This document shows, in pieces, positions 16,889 to 24,566 of a stretch of DNA of 64,000 nt (position 1 is its first letter; every line of letters starts with the position of its first letter). The stretch is from a bacterium (GTDB lineage: Bacteria; Myxococcota_A; Bradymonadia; UBA7976; UBA1532). The stretch covers positions 19,799-83,798 of the forward strand of contig JAUHYW010000042.1 of NCBI GenBank assembly GCA_030426085.1, in the 5' to 3' direction. The position numbers and the translations under genes were made by a program. Under the pieces are notes generated by a model that worked only from the letters and a program-made list of their open reading frames with translations, had not been told where the DNA came from and ran no database searches.

Positions 16889-19800
16889 CAGGCCCCCCGC
16901 TCGGCGGATCCGGCGCGCACCGGCGGCGCGACGACGGTGATCGGCAGCGTGACGTCGGGCCAGCGGTGGTGGATGGCGGCCATCGTCCGGATGCACGCGG
17001 CGCGGTCTTCGACGGCGGTCGTCGCCGACTGGCGGGTGACGATGCGGGCGACGATCTCCGCGCTGCGCCGGTCGGCGAGCGCCTCGTCCCGCAGGAAGGC
17101 GTGAGCCCGCTGCTTGGCGGGGCGGCCGCGGTTGACGCCGCACAGCACCCGGATGAAGTACGGGGCCAGCTTCGCCAGCGTCTCCGGGTCGCCCGCCGCG
17201 TGCTCCCGCAGGTAGTTGCTCGCGAAGAGCTGCACGTCGCTCGACGGGTGCTCGCTCAGCTCGAGCAGGTAGCGTCGGCCATGGGTCGGGTCGAAGTGCT
17301 TCGCGATGAGCGCGCGCCCGAAGCGCTGCACGTCGGGGCGCACGCTGTCACAGACGCTCACCAGCACCGTCGCGCCGTCTTCACCGGCGAAGTCGCCGGC
17401 ATCGAACCGGGTGTCGAAGAGATCAAACGCGAACAGCCGGGTGTCTTCCCATCGGCTGTCGAGGACGGCCACCGCCTCGGCCAACGCGTTCTTGAGCCGG
17501 GGGACGGCCAGCGTCATCGCCTGCCACGCGGCCTCGCGCACCGACCTCACCTCGTGATCGGCCAGCTCGACGAGCTGATCGATGCCGATGGTCGCGGGGT
17601 CGAGGTGGTGGGGCAGCAGGTGCCCGCCCAGCTCCTGCGCGGCGCCCTCCTTGCTGCGCAGCAGGCGCCACGCGACCTCGGCCGGCACCCGCTTCAGGCC
17701 CTCGGCGAAGTCCTCGCGCAGCACCGTCACCACGAACTCGGGCACCCCGTCGGGCAGGCGCCGACGCAGCAGCGAGGCGATGAGCATCTGGAGGATCTGG
17801 CCGCCGAACGCCGGATCATGGTCGGCGAGGCGCTTGATGATGGGTCGGGCGGCGTCGCGGATCGTGCCATCGCGGTGGGTCAGCGACGACCACAAGAGGT
17901 CGGTCGCTTCGCGCAGCGTCGTGTCGTCGAGCAGGCCCAGGATGCGCAGCGCGATGACCCGGACCTCGGCGTGGGTCGACGACAAGAGCCCGCTCAGCGC
18001 CGATGGGGCGATGGGCACGGTGCGCTCGGCCATCAGCCGGGCGGCGTAGCTCTGCACGACCGCCAGCGGGTGCCCCGCCAGATCGACCACGACCGGCTCG
18101 CCCAGCCCGGCCACGGCCGCGGTGAAGAAGTCGTCGAGCAGCGCGATGAGCCGGGTCGCGGTGGCGACGTCGTCCGGCCCGCGGCAGCCCATCATGTGGG
18201 CGATGAGCGCCCCGGCGAGGGTCCGCGCGGTGTCCCGGTCGAAGCGCATGCCCCGCAGCAGATTGCGCATGCTCGATCGGACGTCGTCGTAGCCCGAGCC
18301 CGCCAACCGGGCCAGATCGGCCGGTGCGTCGAGCAGGAGCTGCGGCTCGCGCTCGAGCCACGACAGGCCGCTGCGGCGGGCGTCGGTCACGATGCTCTGC
18401 GCCATCGCCACCGCCAGCGTGCGCCGCTCGGCGGCCGGCAGCCCCGGGCGGCGATAGCGGGTGCGGGCCAGCTCGGCGCCCAGCTCGGCGGTCACCGGGT
18501 AGCGGGCCCCGATGATGACCGCCAGCCCGGCGGCGGGCAGCGCGTCGAGGAAGCGATCCTGCGCCCGCAGCGCGCGGGCGGCGAAGGCATGCACCGGCTG
18601 GCAGCGGCTGCCGTCGACGAGCTGCATCAGCCCGGCCGGCGTGCGATCCCACAGGTGGGGGAAGGCCTCCTGTCGGGTCTCGTCCTCCCGCTCGCGGCGG
18701 CGGTTCCGGCGGCTGGCGCGGCTGCTGCGGCTCTGCCAGCTCCGATAGCTCTGCCGATCGCGGTCGTAGAGGATGCGGTTGAAGGGTCGATCGCTGGCGA
18801 ACAGGTTGCGGTCGTCGTCGGTGTAGCCCAGCAGCACGCCCACGGCCATCGGCACGTAGTCATCGCCGTCGAGATCACCCATGCGGCGCAGCGTGCGCCA
18901 GGTGCGTCGGCGCAGGTAGTCCCGGGTCTTGCTGCCATAGGCCAGCGACGCGTCGACGCTGCGCAGCGCCCGGCTGGGATCGTAGACCCGGCGGGTCGAG
19001 CCATCGGGCCGCTGGACCCAGGCCTTGCCCCGGCGGCTGATGTCGAACATGGCCCGGGTCGTCGCGAAGCGGTGGGCCACCAGGCCGAAGATGCGGGCGT
19101 CGAGGCGCAGCTCGGCGACCTTGAAGATGGCCCGCACGCGCTGGAAGGCCGGCGGGCGCAGGGGCACGTCGGGCAACACCGCCTCGACCGCGGCCCGCGC
19201 GGCGGGGGTGTTCATCAGATACAGCGTCTCGAGCGCCGCCCACCGCTTGCGGTCGTCGCTGCCGAACGGCGTCGGCTCGCCGTCTTCGCCCGGTGAGCCG
19301 GCGAGGTGGGCCCGCAGCGCCTCGGTGAGCGCGCGGGCGTCGTCGCTGCGCAGCGGCTCGGGCAGTCGGCGGCGCAGGCTGTCGACGAAGGCGGCCTTCT
19401 CGTCGCCGGTGAACAGCTCGCCCAGCGCGGCGGCGGCGACGCGGGCGACGTGCGGTGGGGTGCCCGGATCGCGATACAGCCGCACGAGCGGCCCGGTGGC
19501 CGAGGCGTCGCCGCAGCGGGCGAGGGCCCACGCTGCGCAGTAGTCGCGCATGGCGTCGCCGGTGCCGATGAGGCCGACGAGCAGGGGCGTCGCCTCGCTC
19601 AGCTTCAGCTCGCCGGCCCGCCACATCGCCCGGGTCAGGGACCACGAGCCGTCACCCGAGCGCGTCCGCGGGGTCCGTCGACCGCTGCGGCCTCGCCGCT
19701 GCGCGCGCAGGGCGGCCTGGATCTCGCGTCGGGAGCGGCCGGCCCGGCTCGAGCGGACCTCGGGCGCGGGGGCCCGGGACCCGCCGGCGCGGAGCCGATC

Positions 19801-20202
19801 GCCGCGGGCGAGCCGATCGAGGGTGGCCTGGGCTCGGGGGTCGCTCACCCGGGGCGCGCTGCGCGAGGGCGGGGCGGGCGGCGAGGCAGCGGACCGCGGG
19901 GTGGGGGAGGGGGCCGGCGCCGGCTCGGGCTCCGGTTCGGGCTCGGGGGCCGGGGCGAACGACGGCCCGCCCACGTAGCCCTGGGCCTGCTTCTGCTCGA
20001 TGAGCTTGCGGAAGGCGGCCCGGGCCCGGGCCTCGGGCACCGGCTGGACCGTCTGGGTGCCCTCCTTGAGCGGCTTGCCCCGCCGACCATAGCGGTAGTT
20101 CACCACGAAGCGGTCGTCGCCCACGGCGCAGAGATCGATCTCGTAGACCTTCTCGCTGCGCCCCCGGGTGAAGACCAGGGTGACCTGCTCGACGAGCCGC
20201 AT
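16888..20202 (-). CDS. WGR-domain HEAT/ARM-repeat protein (type XIII retron ARM component)
   Basis: 1104 residues, ATG at 20202 with GGAGGT ten bases upstream inside the 17-bp intergenic gap. Residues 1-80 are a WGR domain (VNYRYGRRGKPLKEGTQT; YGRRGK is the WGR-type signature). Residues ~80-190 are a Pro/Glu-Pro low-complexity linker. From about 200 to 1080 there is a long alpha-helical repeat region of HEAT/ARM type (LVGLIGTGDAMRDYCAAWAL, LLSSTHAEVRVIALRILGLL, LADHEVRSVREAAWQAMTL). WGR domains bind nicked or broken DNA in PARP proteins; HEAT solenoids scaffold. It is translationally coupled to the SWIM gene and lies upstream of the retron RNA and RT. A role as DNA- or msDNA-sensing scaffold is inferred. 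Confidence 0.92.
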   Translation of the reverse strand: MRLVEQVTLVFTRGRSEKVYEIDLCAVGDDRFVVNYRYGRRGKPLKEGTQTVQPVPEARARAAFRKLIEQKQAQGYVGGPSFAPAPEPEPEPEPAPAPSPTPRSAASPPAPPSRSAPRVSDPRAQATLDRLARGDRLRAGGSRAPAPEVRSSRAGRSRREIQAALRAQRRGRSGRRTPRTRSGDGSWSLTRAMWRAGELKLSEATPLLVGLIGTGDAMRDYCAAWALARCGDASATGPLVRLYRDPGTPPHVARVAAAALGELFTGDEKAAFVDSLRRRLPEPLRSDDARALTEALRAHLAGSPGEDGEPTPFGSDDRKRWAALETLYLMNTPAARAAVEAVLPDVPLRPPAFQRVRAIFKVAELRLDARIFGLVAHRFATTRAMFDISRRGKAWVQRPDGSTRRVYDPSRALRSVDASLAYGSKTRDYLRRRTWRTLRRMGDLDGDDYVPMAVGVLLGYTDDDRNLFASDRPFNRILYDRDRQSYRSWQSRSSRASRRNRRREREDETRQEAFPHLWDRTPAGLMQLVDGSRCQPVHAFAARALRAQDRFLDALPAAGLAVIIGARYPVTAELGAELARTRYRRPGLPAAERRTLAVAMAQSIVTDARRSGLSWLEREPQLLLDAPADLARLAGSGYDDVRSSMRNLLRGMRFDRDTARTLAGALIAHMMGCRGPDDVATATRLIALLDDFFTAAVAGLGEPVVVDLAGHPLAVVQSYAARLMAERTVPIAPSALSGLLSSTHAEVRVIALRILGLLDDTTLREATDLLWSSLTHRDGTIRDAARPIIKRLADHDPAFGGQILQMLIASLLRRRLPDGVPEFVVTVLREDFAEGLKRVPAEVAWRLLRSKEGAAQELGGHLLPHHLDPATIGIDQLVELADHEVRSVREAAWQAMTLAVPRLKNALAEAVAVLDSRWEDTRLFAFDLFDTRFDAGDFAGEDGATVLVSVCDSVRPDVQRFGRALIAKHFDPTHGRRYLLELSEHPSSDVQLFASNYLREHAAGDPETLAKLAPYFIRVLCGVNRGRPAKQRAHAFLRDEALADRRSAEIVARIVTRQSATTAVEDRAACIRTMAAIHHRWPDVTLPITVVAPPVRAGSAERGA

Positions 20203-20219
20203 GCTGTGCTCGACCTCCG

Positions 20220-21650
20220 TCAGTCCTCGAGCCGCCGGATGTCACCATACGCCCGATAGAAGCCGCCGCGCGAGGACTCCTTGACCGAGTCGACCACGTA
20301 GCGGGCCCCCTTCTCGCGCAGGTTGCGGGGGAACTGCACGTTCCAGTCCTTGTTGTAGCCGTCGCTGGCCACCCGGACCCGCAGCTTCGAGCCCTCTGCG
20401 TAGCACTCGAGCACGACCCCGTCGCCGACGTCCGCGGTGCGGGCCATGTTGGCGGTGGTCGCCGTCTGCACCGCGGGCGCGGCGGCGGCGGCCTTGATGT
20501 TGCGGGCCTTGGGCACCGTGCCGGCCTTCGCCGCCTCGATGGCCTCCTCGCGGGCGTCGAGGCAGGCGAGGGCGCCGGTGGTCGTCACGATGTACAGCCG
20601 GTCGGCGTGGTACTGCATCGAGAACGCCGAGCCGCAGCCGGTGCCCAGCTTCCACAGCCGCTCGCCGTTCTCGCCGAAGCAGTAGATCGACGAGCTGGAG
20701 TCCCCGGCGAAGACGTACTTGCCGTCGCCGGTGGCCGCGCAGGAGAACACCGACCCGTCGCACTTGTAGGTGCCCATCGGCTCGCCCTGCTTGCCGAAGC
20801 GATAGACCTTGTCGTCCGAGCAGCCGGCGTAGACCGTCGTCGGCTCCTGCCAGCCGAACAGCACCGAGCCCCGGGTGTTCTGGTGCCAGATCTGGGAGCC
20901 GTCCTCCCAGTCGTACATCGTCACCCCGCCCGAGTGGCCGTGGTAGACCCCGATGTCATCGCAGCGGACCATCCAGCCCGACGAGCCCTTCGACTTCTGC
21001 TGCCACTGGGTGACGTCCTCGTGGTTGAAGACGTGCACCGAGCCCTTGGCGTCGGCCACCCCGAGCACGCCGTCGGCGATGTCGAGCCAGTAGATGTCGA
21101 CGTTCTCGTCGATCTCGTAGGCCACCGCGGGCATCTTGCCGGTGAGATCGTAGACGTTGCCGTCGTCGCAGCCGACGTAGAGCCAGTCGTCGTCGCGCAC
21201 GATGCACTTGACGCCGTCGGGCAGCTTGAACTCGCGCTGCACCTGCCCCTCGTGGTCCAGCGAGAAGACCCGCCCGGCCTCGTTGCCGACCCACGCCCCG
21301 CGGTCGTCGACGAAGACGCCGAAGGCCGACCGGCCGGTGTCGAACTTCCACAGGATGGGGGCCTTCTTGGCCGACGAGCGGGTGCTCTGGATGGTGCGCC
21401 GGGTGATGGCCCGCCGCTGGCGCACGCCCATCACCGCGTCTTCGTAGCCCTTGCGCTTCTTGCTCTTGATCTTCTTCTCGGCCTCTTTGAGCGCCTTCTC
21501 TTCGCTGGCGAAGGTCTTGCTGCTCTTCTGGCCATCGGTCCCGATGCGCCCGTAGCGGATGGTCATCGTCGAGCCGTCGACGACGACCTCGTAGAACTTG
21601 TGGGAGACGCCTTGATCCTCGGAGAGTTCGAGGTAGGTCCGGTGCGCCAT
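20220..21650 (-). CDS. WGR-domain beta-propeller protein, candidate fourth retron component
   Basis: 476 residues from ATG 21650 (GGAGCC just upstream; an earlier in-frame ATG at 21686 lacks a site). Residues 1-80 are a WGR domain (MTIRYGRIGTDGQKSSKTF, followed by the basic KKIKSKKRKGYED). Residues ~105-390 are a PQQ-like beta-propeller of repeated blades (WVGNEAGRVFSLDHEGQV, YVGCDDGNVYDLTG, YAGCSDDKVYRFGKQGE, FAGDSSSSIYCFGENGERLW, YIVTTTGALACLDA). An Ala-rich linker leads to a basic C-terminal domain. It has no signal peptide, unlike periplasmic PQQ enzymes. Only 17 bp separate it from the WGR-HEAT gene, so it should be the first gene of the retron operon. Two WGR proteins in a row suggests a shared ligand. 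I do not know this gene as a described retron component. Confidence 0.9.
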   Translation of the reverse strand: MAHRTYLELSEDQGVSHKFYEVVVDGSTMTIRYGRIGTDGQKSSKTFASEEKALKEAEKKIKSKKRKGYEDAVMGVRQRRAITRRTIQSTRSSAKKAPILWKFDTGRSAFGVFVDDRGAWVGNEAGRVFSLDHEGQVQREFKLPDGVKCIVRDDDWLYVGCDDGNVYDLTGKMPAVAYEIDENVDIYWLDIADGVLGVADAKGSVHVFNHEDVTQWQQKSKGSSGWMVRCDDIGVYHGHSGGVTMYDWEDGSQIWHQNTRGSVLFGWQEPTTVYAGCSDDKVYRFGKQGEPMGTYKCDGSVFSCAATGDGKYVFAGDSSSSIYCFGENGERLWKLGTGCGSAFSMQYHADRLYIVTTTGALACLDAREEAIEAAKAGTVPKARNIKAAAAAPAVQTATTANMARTADVGDGVVLECYAEGSKLRVRVASDGYNKDWNVQFPRNLREKGARYVVDSVKESSRGGFYRAYGDIRRLED

Positions 21651-21810
21651 CGGGGGCTCCTGCTTCGTCCGGGGTGATCGGTCCAACGGTCCGGATCGGG
21701 TTAGCAGGCGACCGGGCGGTCTGCAAGCCCCGAGTTGCGGTCGTGGGTCGGGGGCCCGGGCGACGGGCCGGCCGGTGCCATGGTGATGCCATCGGCGGAT
21801 GGGAGTGGAG

Positions 21811-23202
21811 TCAGCTCTTGCGCAGGCAGCAGCGCTTGTACTTGCGGCCGCTGCCGCAGGGGCAGGGGTCGTTGCGCCCGACGCGGACCTTCTTGTGAGC
21901 CGGGACCTTGCGGCCGAAGTACTCCTGGTTGTAGCGGATGTTGTCCCGGGCCCGCTCGATGGCCGGGGTGAAGCGCATGCGCCGCAGATGCGCGGCGGGC
22001 ACGTACAGATCGGCCGCCTCCTTGTCGGCGGCCCAGACGGTGAGCATGCCCAGCCACATGAACATGTCGGGGTTCTCGCCGAAGGCCGACTCGGACTGCG
22101 CGATCATCCATGGCCCGGCCAGGGCCATCGGCAGGTCGTCGAGCGTGGGATCGGGCTGGCCTTCGACGCTCACGATGCAGCTCAGCATGGCCTCGCGCAG
22201 CGCCTGCCAGCCGACCTCGGGCGCGCGCATCGCGAGCAGCATCGGCTGCACCAGAGCCTCGGTCGCCGTCGCGTCCATCTCGTGGGCGGGATCGGTGAAG
22301 ACCGGCGCGCTGCGGTCGGCGAGCACGCCTAAGACCGATGGGGCGAACTCGGGGTGGCGCACGGCGATGGCCACCAGCGACATCGCCGACTGCGCCGCCT
22401 GCAGGTAGCCCTCGGCCTCGCGCCAGCGTCGGCGGTGGCTCGACTCGAGCCGCGGCCCCATCCGCCCCGCCAGCCACGCCGCCCGGATCATCGGCCCGGT
22501 CTGAAGCAGCACGAAGGCCGGCGCGGTCAGCGGGTCGAGGACGCGCTCGGGCTGCGCGTCGATGCGCGCCAGCATTTGATCGAGGTCGAGCGCGCCGAAC
22601 AGCATCAGCACATGGCCCATGGCCTCGACGTTGTCCCCGTAGCGCTCCATGACCCGGGTCATCGCCTTGTCCCGGCGGGCGCGCTGGCGAGCCCCTGCGT
22701 TGCGCCGGATCTCGGCCAGCGACAGGTGCAGCTCGTGCCACAGCTTCAGCAGCGCCCGCTCCAGCAGGGGGGCGAGCGCGAACAGCGCCTCGAAGTCCTC
22801 CCGGGCCAGCCGCACGCCGGCTTCGAGCAGGCGCTCGAACAGCCCGAAGAGACCGCCCCGCAGCTCGACCCGATCTTCGACCCGCCCGGTCCGGGCCGAC
22901 GCCTCGATGGCCGCCTGCGCGACGTCCCGGGGCACGACCTGCACGTCGCCGACCCGCATGCCGGGGCCGAGGCAGGTCACAAACCGACCCTCGCGGGTGA
23001 CGATGATGTGCGGTGGCTTGCGCCCATCGGCCAGCGCGATGGCCACCCGCTCGTCGGCGTCGGGTGCGCGCTCGCTGTCCGCCGAGCCGGCGAGCGCGAT
23101 GCGCACGGCGCGCGGGTCGCGGTACAGACCCAGCGCCAGCTCGAGCTGGGCGTCGCCTCGCAACCGCTCCAGGCGCGAGAGGAAGTGTGCGGCGTGTCCC
23201 AT
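21811..23202 (-). CDS. SEC-C zinc-motif protein of unknown function
   Basis: 463 residues; ATG at 23202 follows GGGAGGG. The C-terminus is a textbook SEC-C motif (GRNDPCPCGSGRKYKRCC), a zinc-binding tail also found on SecA and on many unrelated bacterial proteins. The rest is helical with no recognised domain. The gene lies upstream of the retron operon on the same strand with 160 bp between, enough for a separate promoter, so co-transcription is uncertain. Confidence 0.85.
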   Translation of the reverse strand: MGHAAHFLSRLERLRGDAQLELALGLYRDPRAVRIALAGSADSERAPDADERVAIALADGRKPPHIIVTREGRFVTCLGPGMRVGDVQVVPRDVAQAAIEASARTGRVEDRVELRGGLFGLFERLLEAGVRLAREDFEALFALAPLLERALLKLWHELHLSLAEIRRNAGARQRARRDKAMTRVMERYGDNVEAMGHVLMLFGALDLDQMLARIDAQPERVLDPLTAPAFVLLQTGPMIRAAWLAGRMGPRLESSHRRRWREAEGYLQAAQSAMSLVAIAVRHPEFAPSVLGVLADRSAPVFTDPAHEMDATATEALVQPMLLAMRAPEVGWQALREAMLSCIVSVEGQPDPTLDDLPMALAGPWMIAQSESAFGENPDMFMWLGMLTVWAADKEAADLYVPAAHLRRMRFTPAIERARDNIRYNQEYFGRKVPAHKKVRVGRNDPCPCGSGRKYKRCCLRKS

Positions 23203-23274
23203 GGGCCCTCCCGGTGTGCACTGCGAGCGAAGCCGATCCGTCCGCGGGGGTCAAGCCCTCGCTGATCGGCGCCG

Positions 23275-23754
23275 CTACAGCACCTCGTCGTGCAGGGCGG
23301 CCAGGGGCGGCAGCAGCGCCGTCAGCGCGGCGTGGAGGGCGGCCCAGTGATCCGGGCCGACGGCGGCCGCCATCTCGGCTTCGAGGGCGCCGAGCACCTT
23401 CAAGCCCTCCTCGATCGCGTGGGTCCCGTCGGGGTGCACCGCGAACCGGATCAGGCGCGCGCGGCCGTCGCTCGGATCGGGTATGCGCTCCAGGGCGCCC
23501 CACTCGACGAGTTCGGCCACCAGCGGGGCGACCGCCTGCTTGCTCACCCCCGCCCGCTCGGCGATCTCGGTGATCCGGGATCCGTCGAGGTCGATGTAGG
23601 GGAAGAGCCCGGTGTGGGCCCGGCGCCAGGGGTGGCCGGTGGTCGAGCGCAGGCGGGCGAGGGCGATCTCGTCGAAGAGGCGGCCGCAGCGCATCATGAG
23701 CTGCGCGGTGCTGCGGGCCTTGGCCTGCTCGATGGCGTCGTGATCGGGGTCCAT
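23275..23754 (-). CDS. MarR-family transcriptional regulator
   Basis: 159 residues from ATG 23754 (a TTG at 23781 is in frame but overlaps the operator). A helical N-terminus (STAQLMMRCGRLFDEIALARL) is followed by a winged helix-turn-helix at about 55-115: RITEIAERAGVSKQAVAPLVAEL, then the wing GALERIPDPSDGRARLIRF with the DxR motif typical of MarR. It binds DNA as a dimer and usually represses itself and a divergent gene. Two palindromes of the form GTCAAG-N4-CTTGAC lie in the 100-bp divergent gap with the DUF4336 gene, the likely operators. Confidence 0.93.
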   Translation of the reverse strand: MDPDHDAIEQAKARSTAQLMMRCGRLFDEIALARLRSTTGHPWRRAHTGLFPYIDLDGSRITEIAERAGVSKQAVAPLVAELVEWGALERIPDPSDGRARLIRFAVHPDGTHAIEEGLKVLGALEAEMAAAVGPDHWAALHAALTALLPPLAALHDEVL

Positions 23755-23775
23755 GCGGGCCTCGGTGGCGAAAAT

Positions 23776-23793
23776 GGTCAAGTGCCCTTGACC
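23776..23793. promoter_or_regulatory. Probable MarR operator 1 (perfect inverted repeat)
   Basis: GGTCAAG-TGCC-CTTGACC, a perfect 7-bp inverted repeat with a 4-bp spacer, just upstream of the marR-type gene start. Confidence 0.75.
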
Positions 23794-23813
23794 GGGTTGG
23801 GCATCGGTGGCAC

Positions 23814-23845
23814 CTTGATATCGTCAAGTCCACTTGACCTTCAAG
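23814..23845. promoter_or_regulatory. Probable MarR operator 2 with additional TCAAG half-sites
   Basis: The core is GTCAAGT-CC-ACTTGAC at 23823-23838, a perfect 7-bp inverted repeat. Flanking half-sites CTTGA (23814-23818) and TCAAG (23841-23845) extend it. Its centre is about 46 bp from operator 1, and it ends just before the Shine-Dalgarno sequence of the plus-strand gene. Confidence 0.7.
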
Positions 23846-23855
23846 GAGATGTGCC

Positions 23856-24563
23856 GTGCTCACGCCCATCGCCCCCGATGTCTGGGGCGCCGAGGATGAT
23901 CTGTTCATGCCCGGCGGTCTGCACTTCCCGGTGCGCATGACCGTGGTCCGCCTGCCCGACGGCGGGCTCTGGCTGCACTCGCCGGTGCCGATCGACGACG
24001 CGCTCGCCGCCGAGTTGGACGCTCTGGGCCCGGTCCGGCACATCGTCGCGCCGAATGTCTTGCATCACCTGTACTTCGGCGACGCCGCCCGGCGGTATCC
24101 CGAGGCGATCACCTGGGGCGCGCCGGGGCTGGCGGCGAAGCGTGACGATCTCACCTTCGCCCGCACGCTGGGTGAGGCACAGCCGCCGTGGGGCGACGCC
24201 ATCGACAGCGTCTTCGTGGATGGTATCCCGTTCTGCAATGAGACCGTCTTCCTGCATCGGGCATCGGGCACGCTGCTGGTGACCGATCTGTTCTTCAACA
24301 TCCAGCGCCCGGCCAACCTGCGCAGTCGCTTCTTCTTCTGGATGATGGGCCTCTTGCGGCGCCCGAAGCAGAGCCCGGTGCTGCGCTTGCAGACGAAGGA
24401 CAAGGCGGGCGCGGCGGCGGCGTGTCGGCGGATCCTGGGGTGGTCTTTCGAGCGGGCGGTGCCGGCCCACGGGCCGGTCATCGGGGCGGACGCCCACCGG
24501 GTGGTGTCGACGGCGCTGGAAGGCATGATCGCCCGCGGTGGGCTGGCGCTCGCGGCGGGGTGA
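23856..24563 (+). CDS. DUF4336 family protein (metallo-beta-lactamase-like fold), MarR-controlled
   Basis: 235 residues, GTG at 23856 with AAGGAGA upstream. The sequence fits DUF4336: VWGAEDDLFMPGGLHFPVRM, GGLWLHSPVPI, HIVAPNVLHHLYFGD (metal-site-like HH), and PAHGPVIGADA near the end. These positions parallel those of metallo-beta-lactamase-fold hydrolases, but the full HxHxDH motif is not present. The substrate is unknown. Divergent from the MarR gene with its palindromes between, so it is probably de-repressed by a small ligand. Confidence 0.8.
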   Translation: MLTPIAPDVWGAEDDLFMPGGLHFPVRMTVVRLPDGGLWLHSPVPIDDALAAELDALGPVRHIVAPNVLHHLYFGDAARRYPEAITWGAPGLAAKRDDLTFARTLGEAQPPWGDAIDSVFVDGIPFCNETVFLHRASGTLLVTDLFFNIQRPANLRSRFFFWMMGLLRRPKQSPVLRLQTKDKAGAAAACRRILGWSFERAVPAHGPVIGADAHRVVSTALEGMIARGGLALAAG

Positions 24564-24566
24564 GGG

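Noticed and set aside
21660..21700. GGTCC-containing near-palindrome upstream of the retron operon
   Set aside because: The arms are direct rather than inverted repeats and consistent with chance at this GC content.
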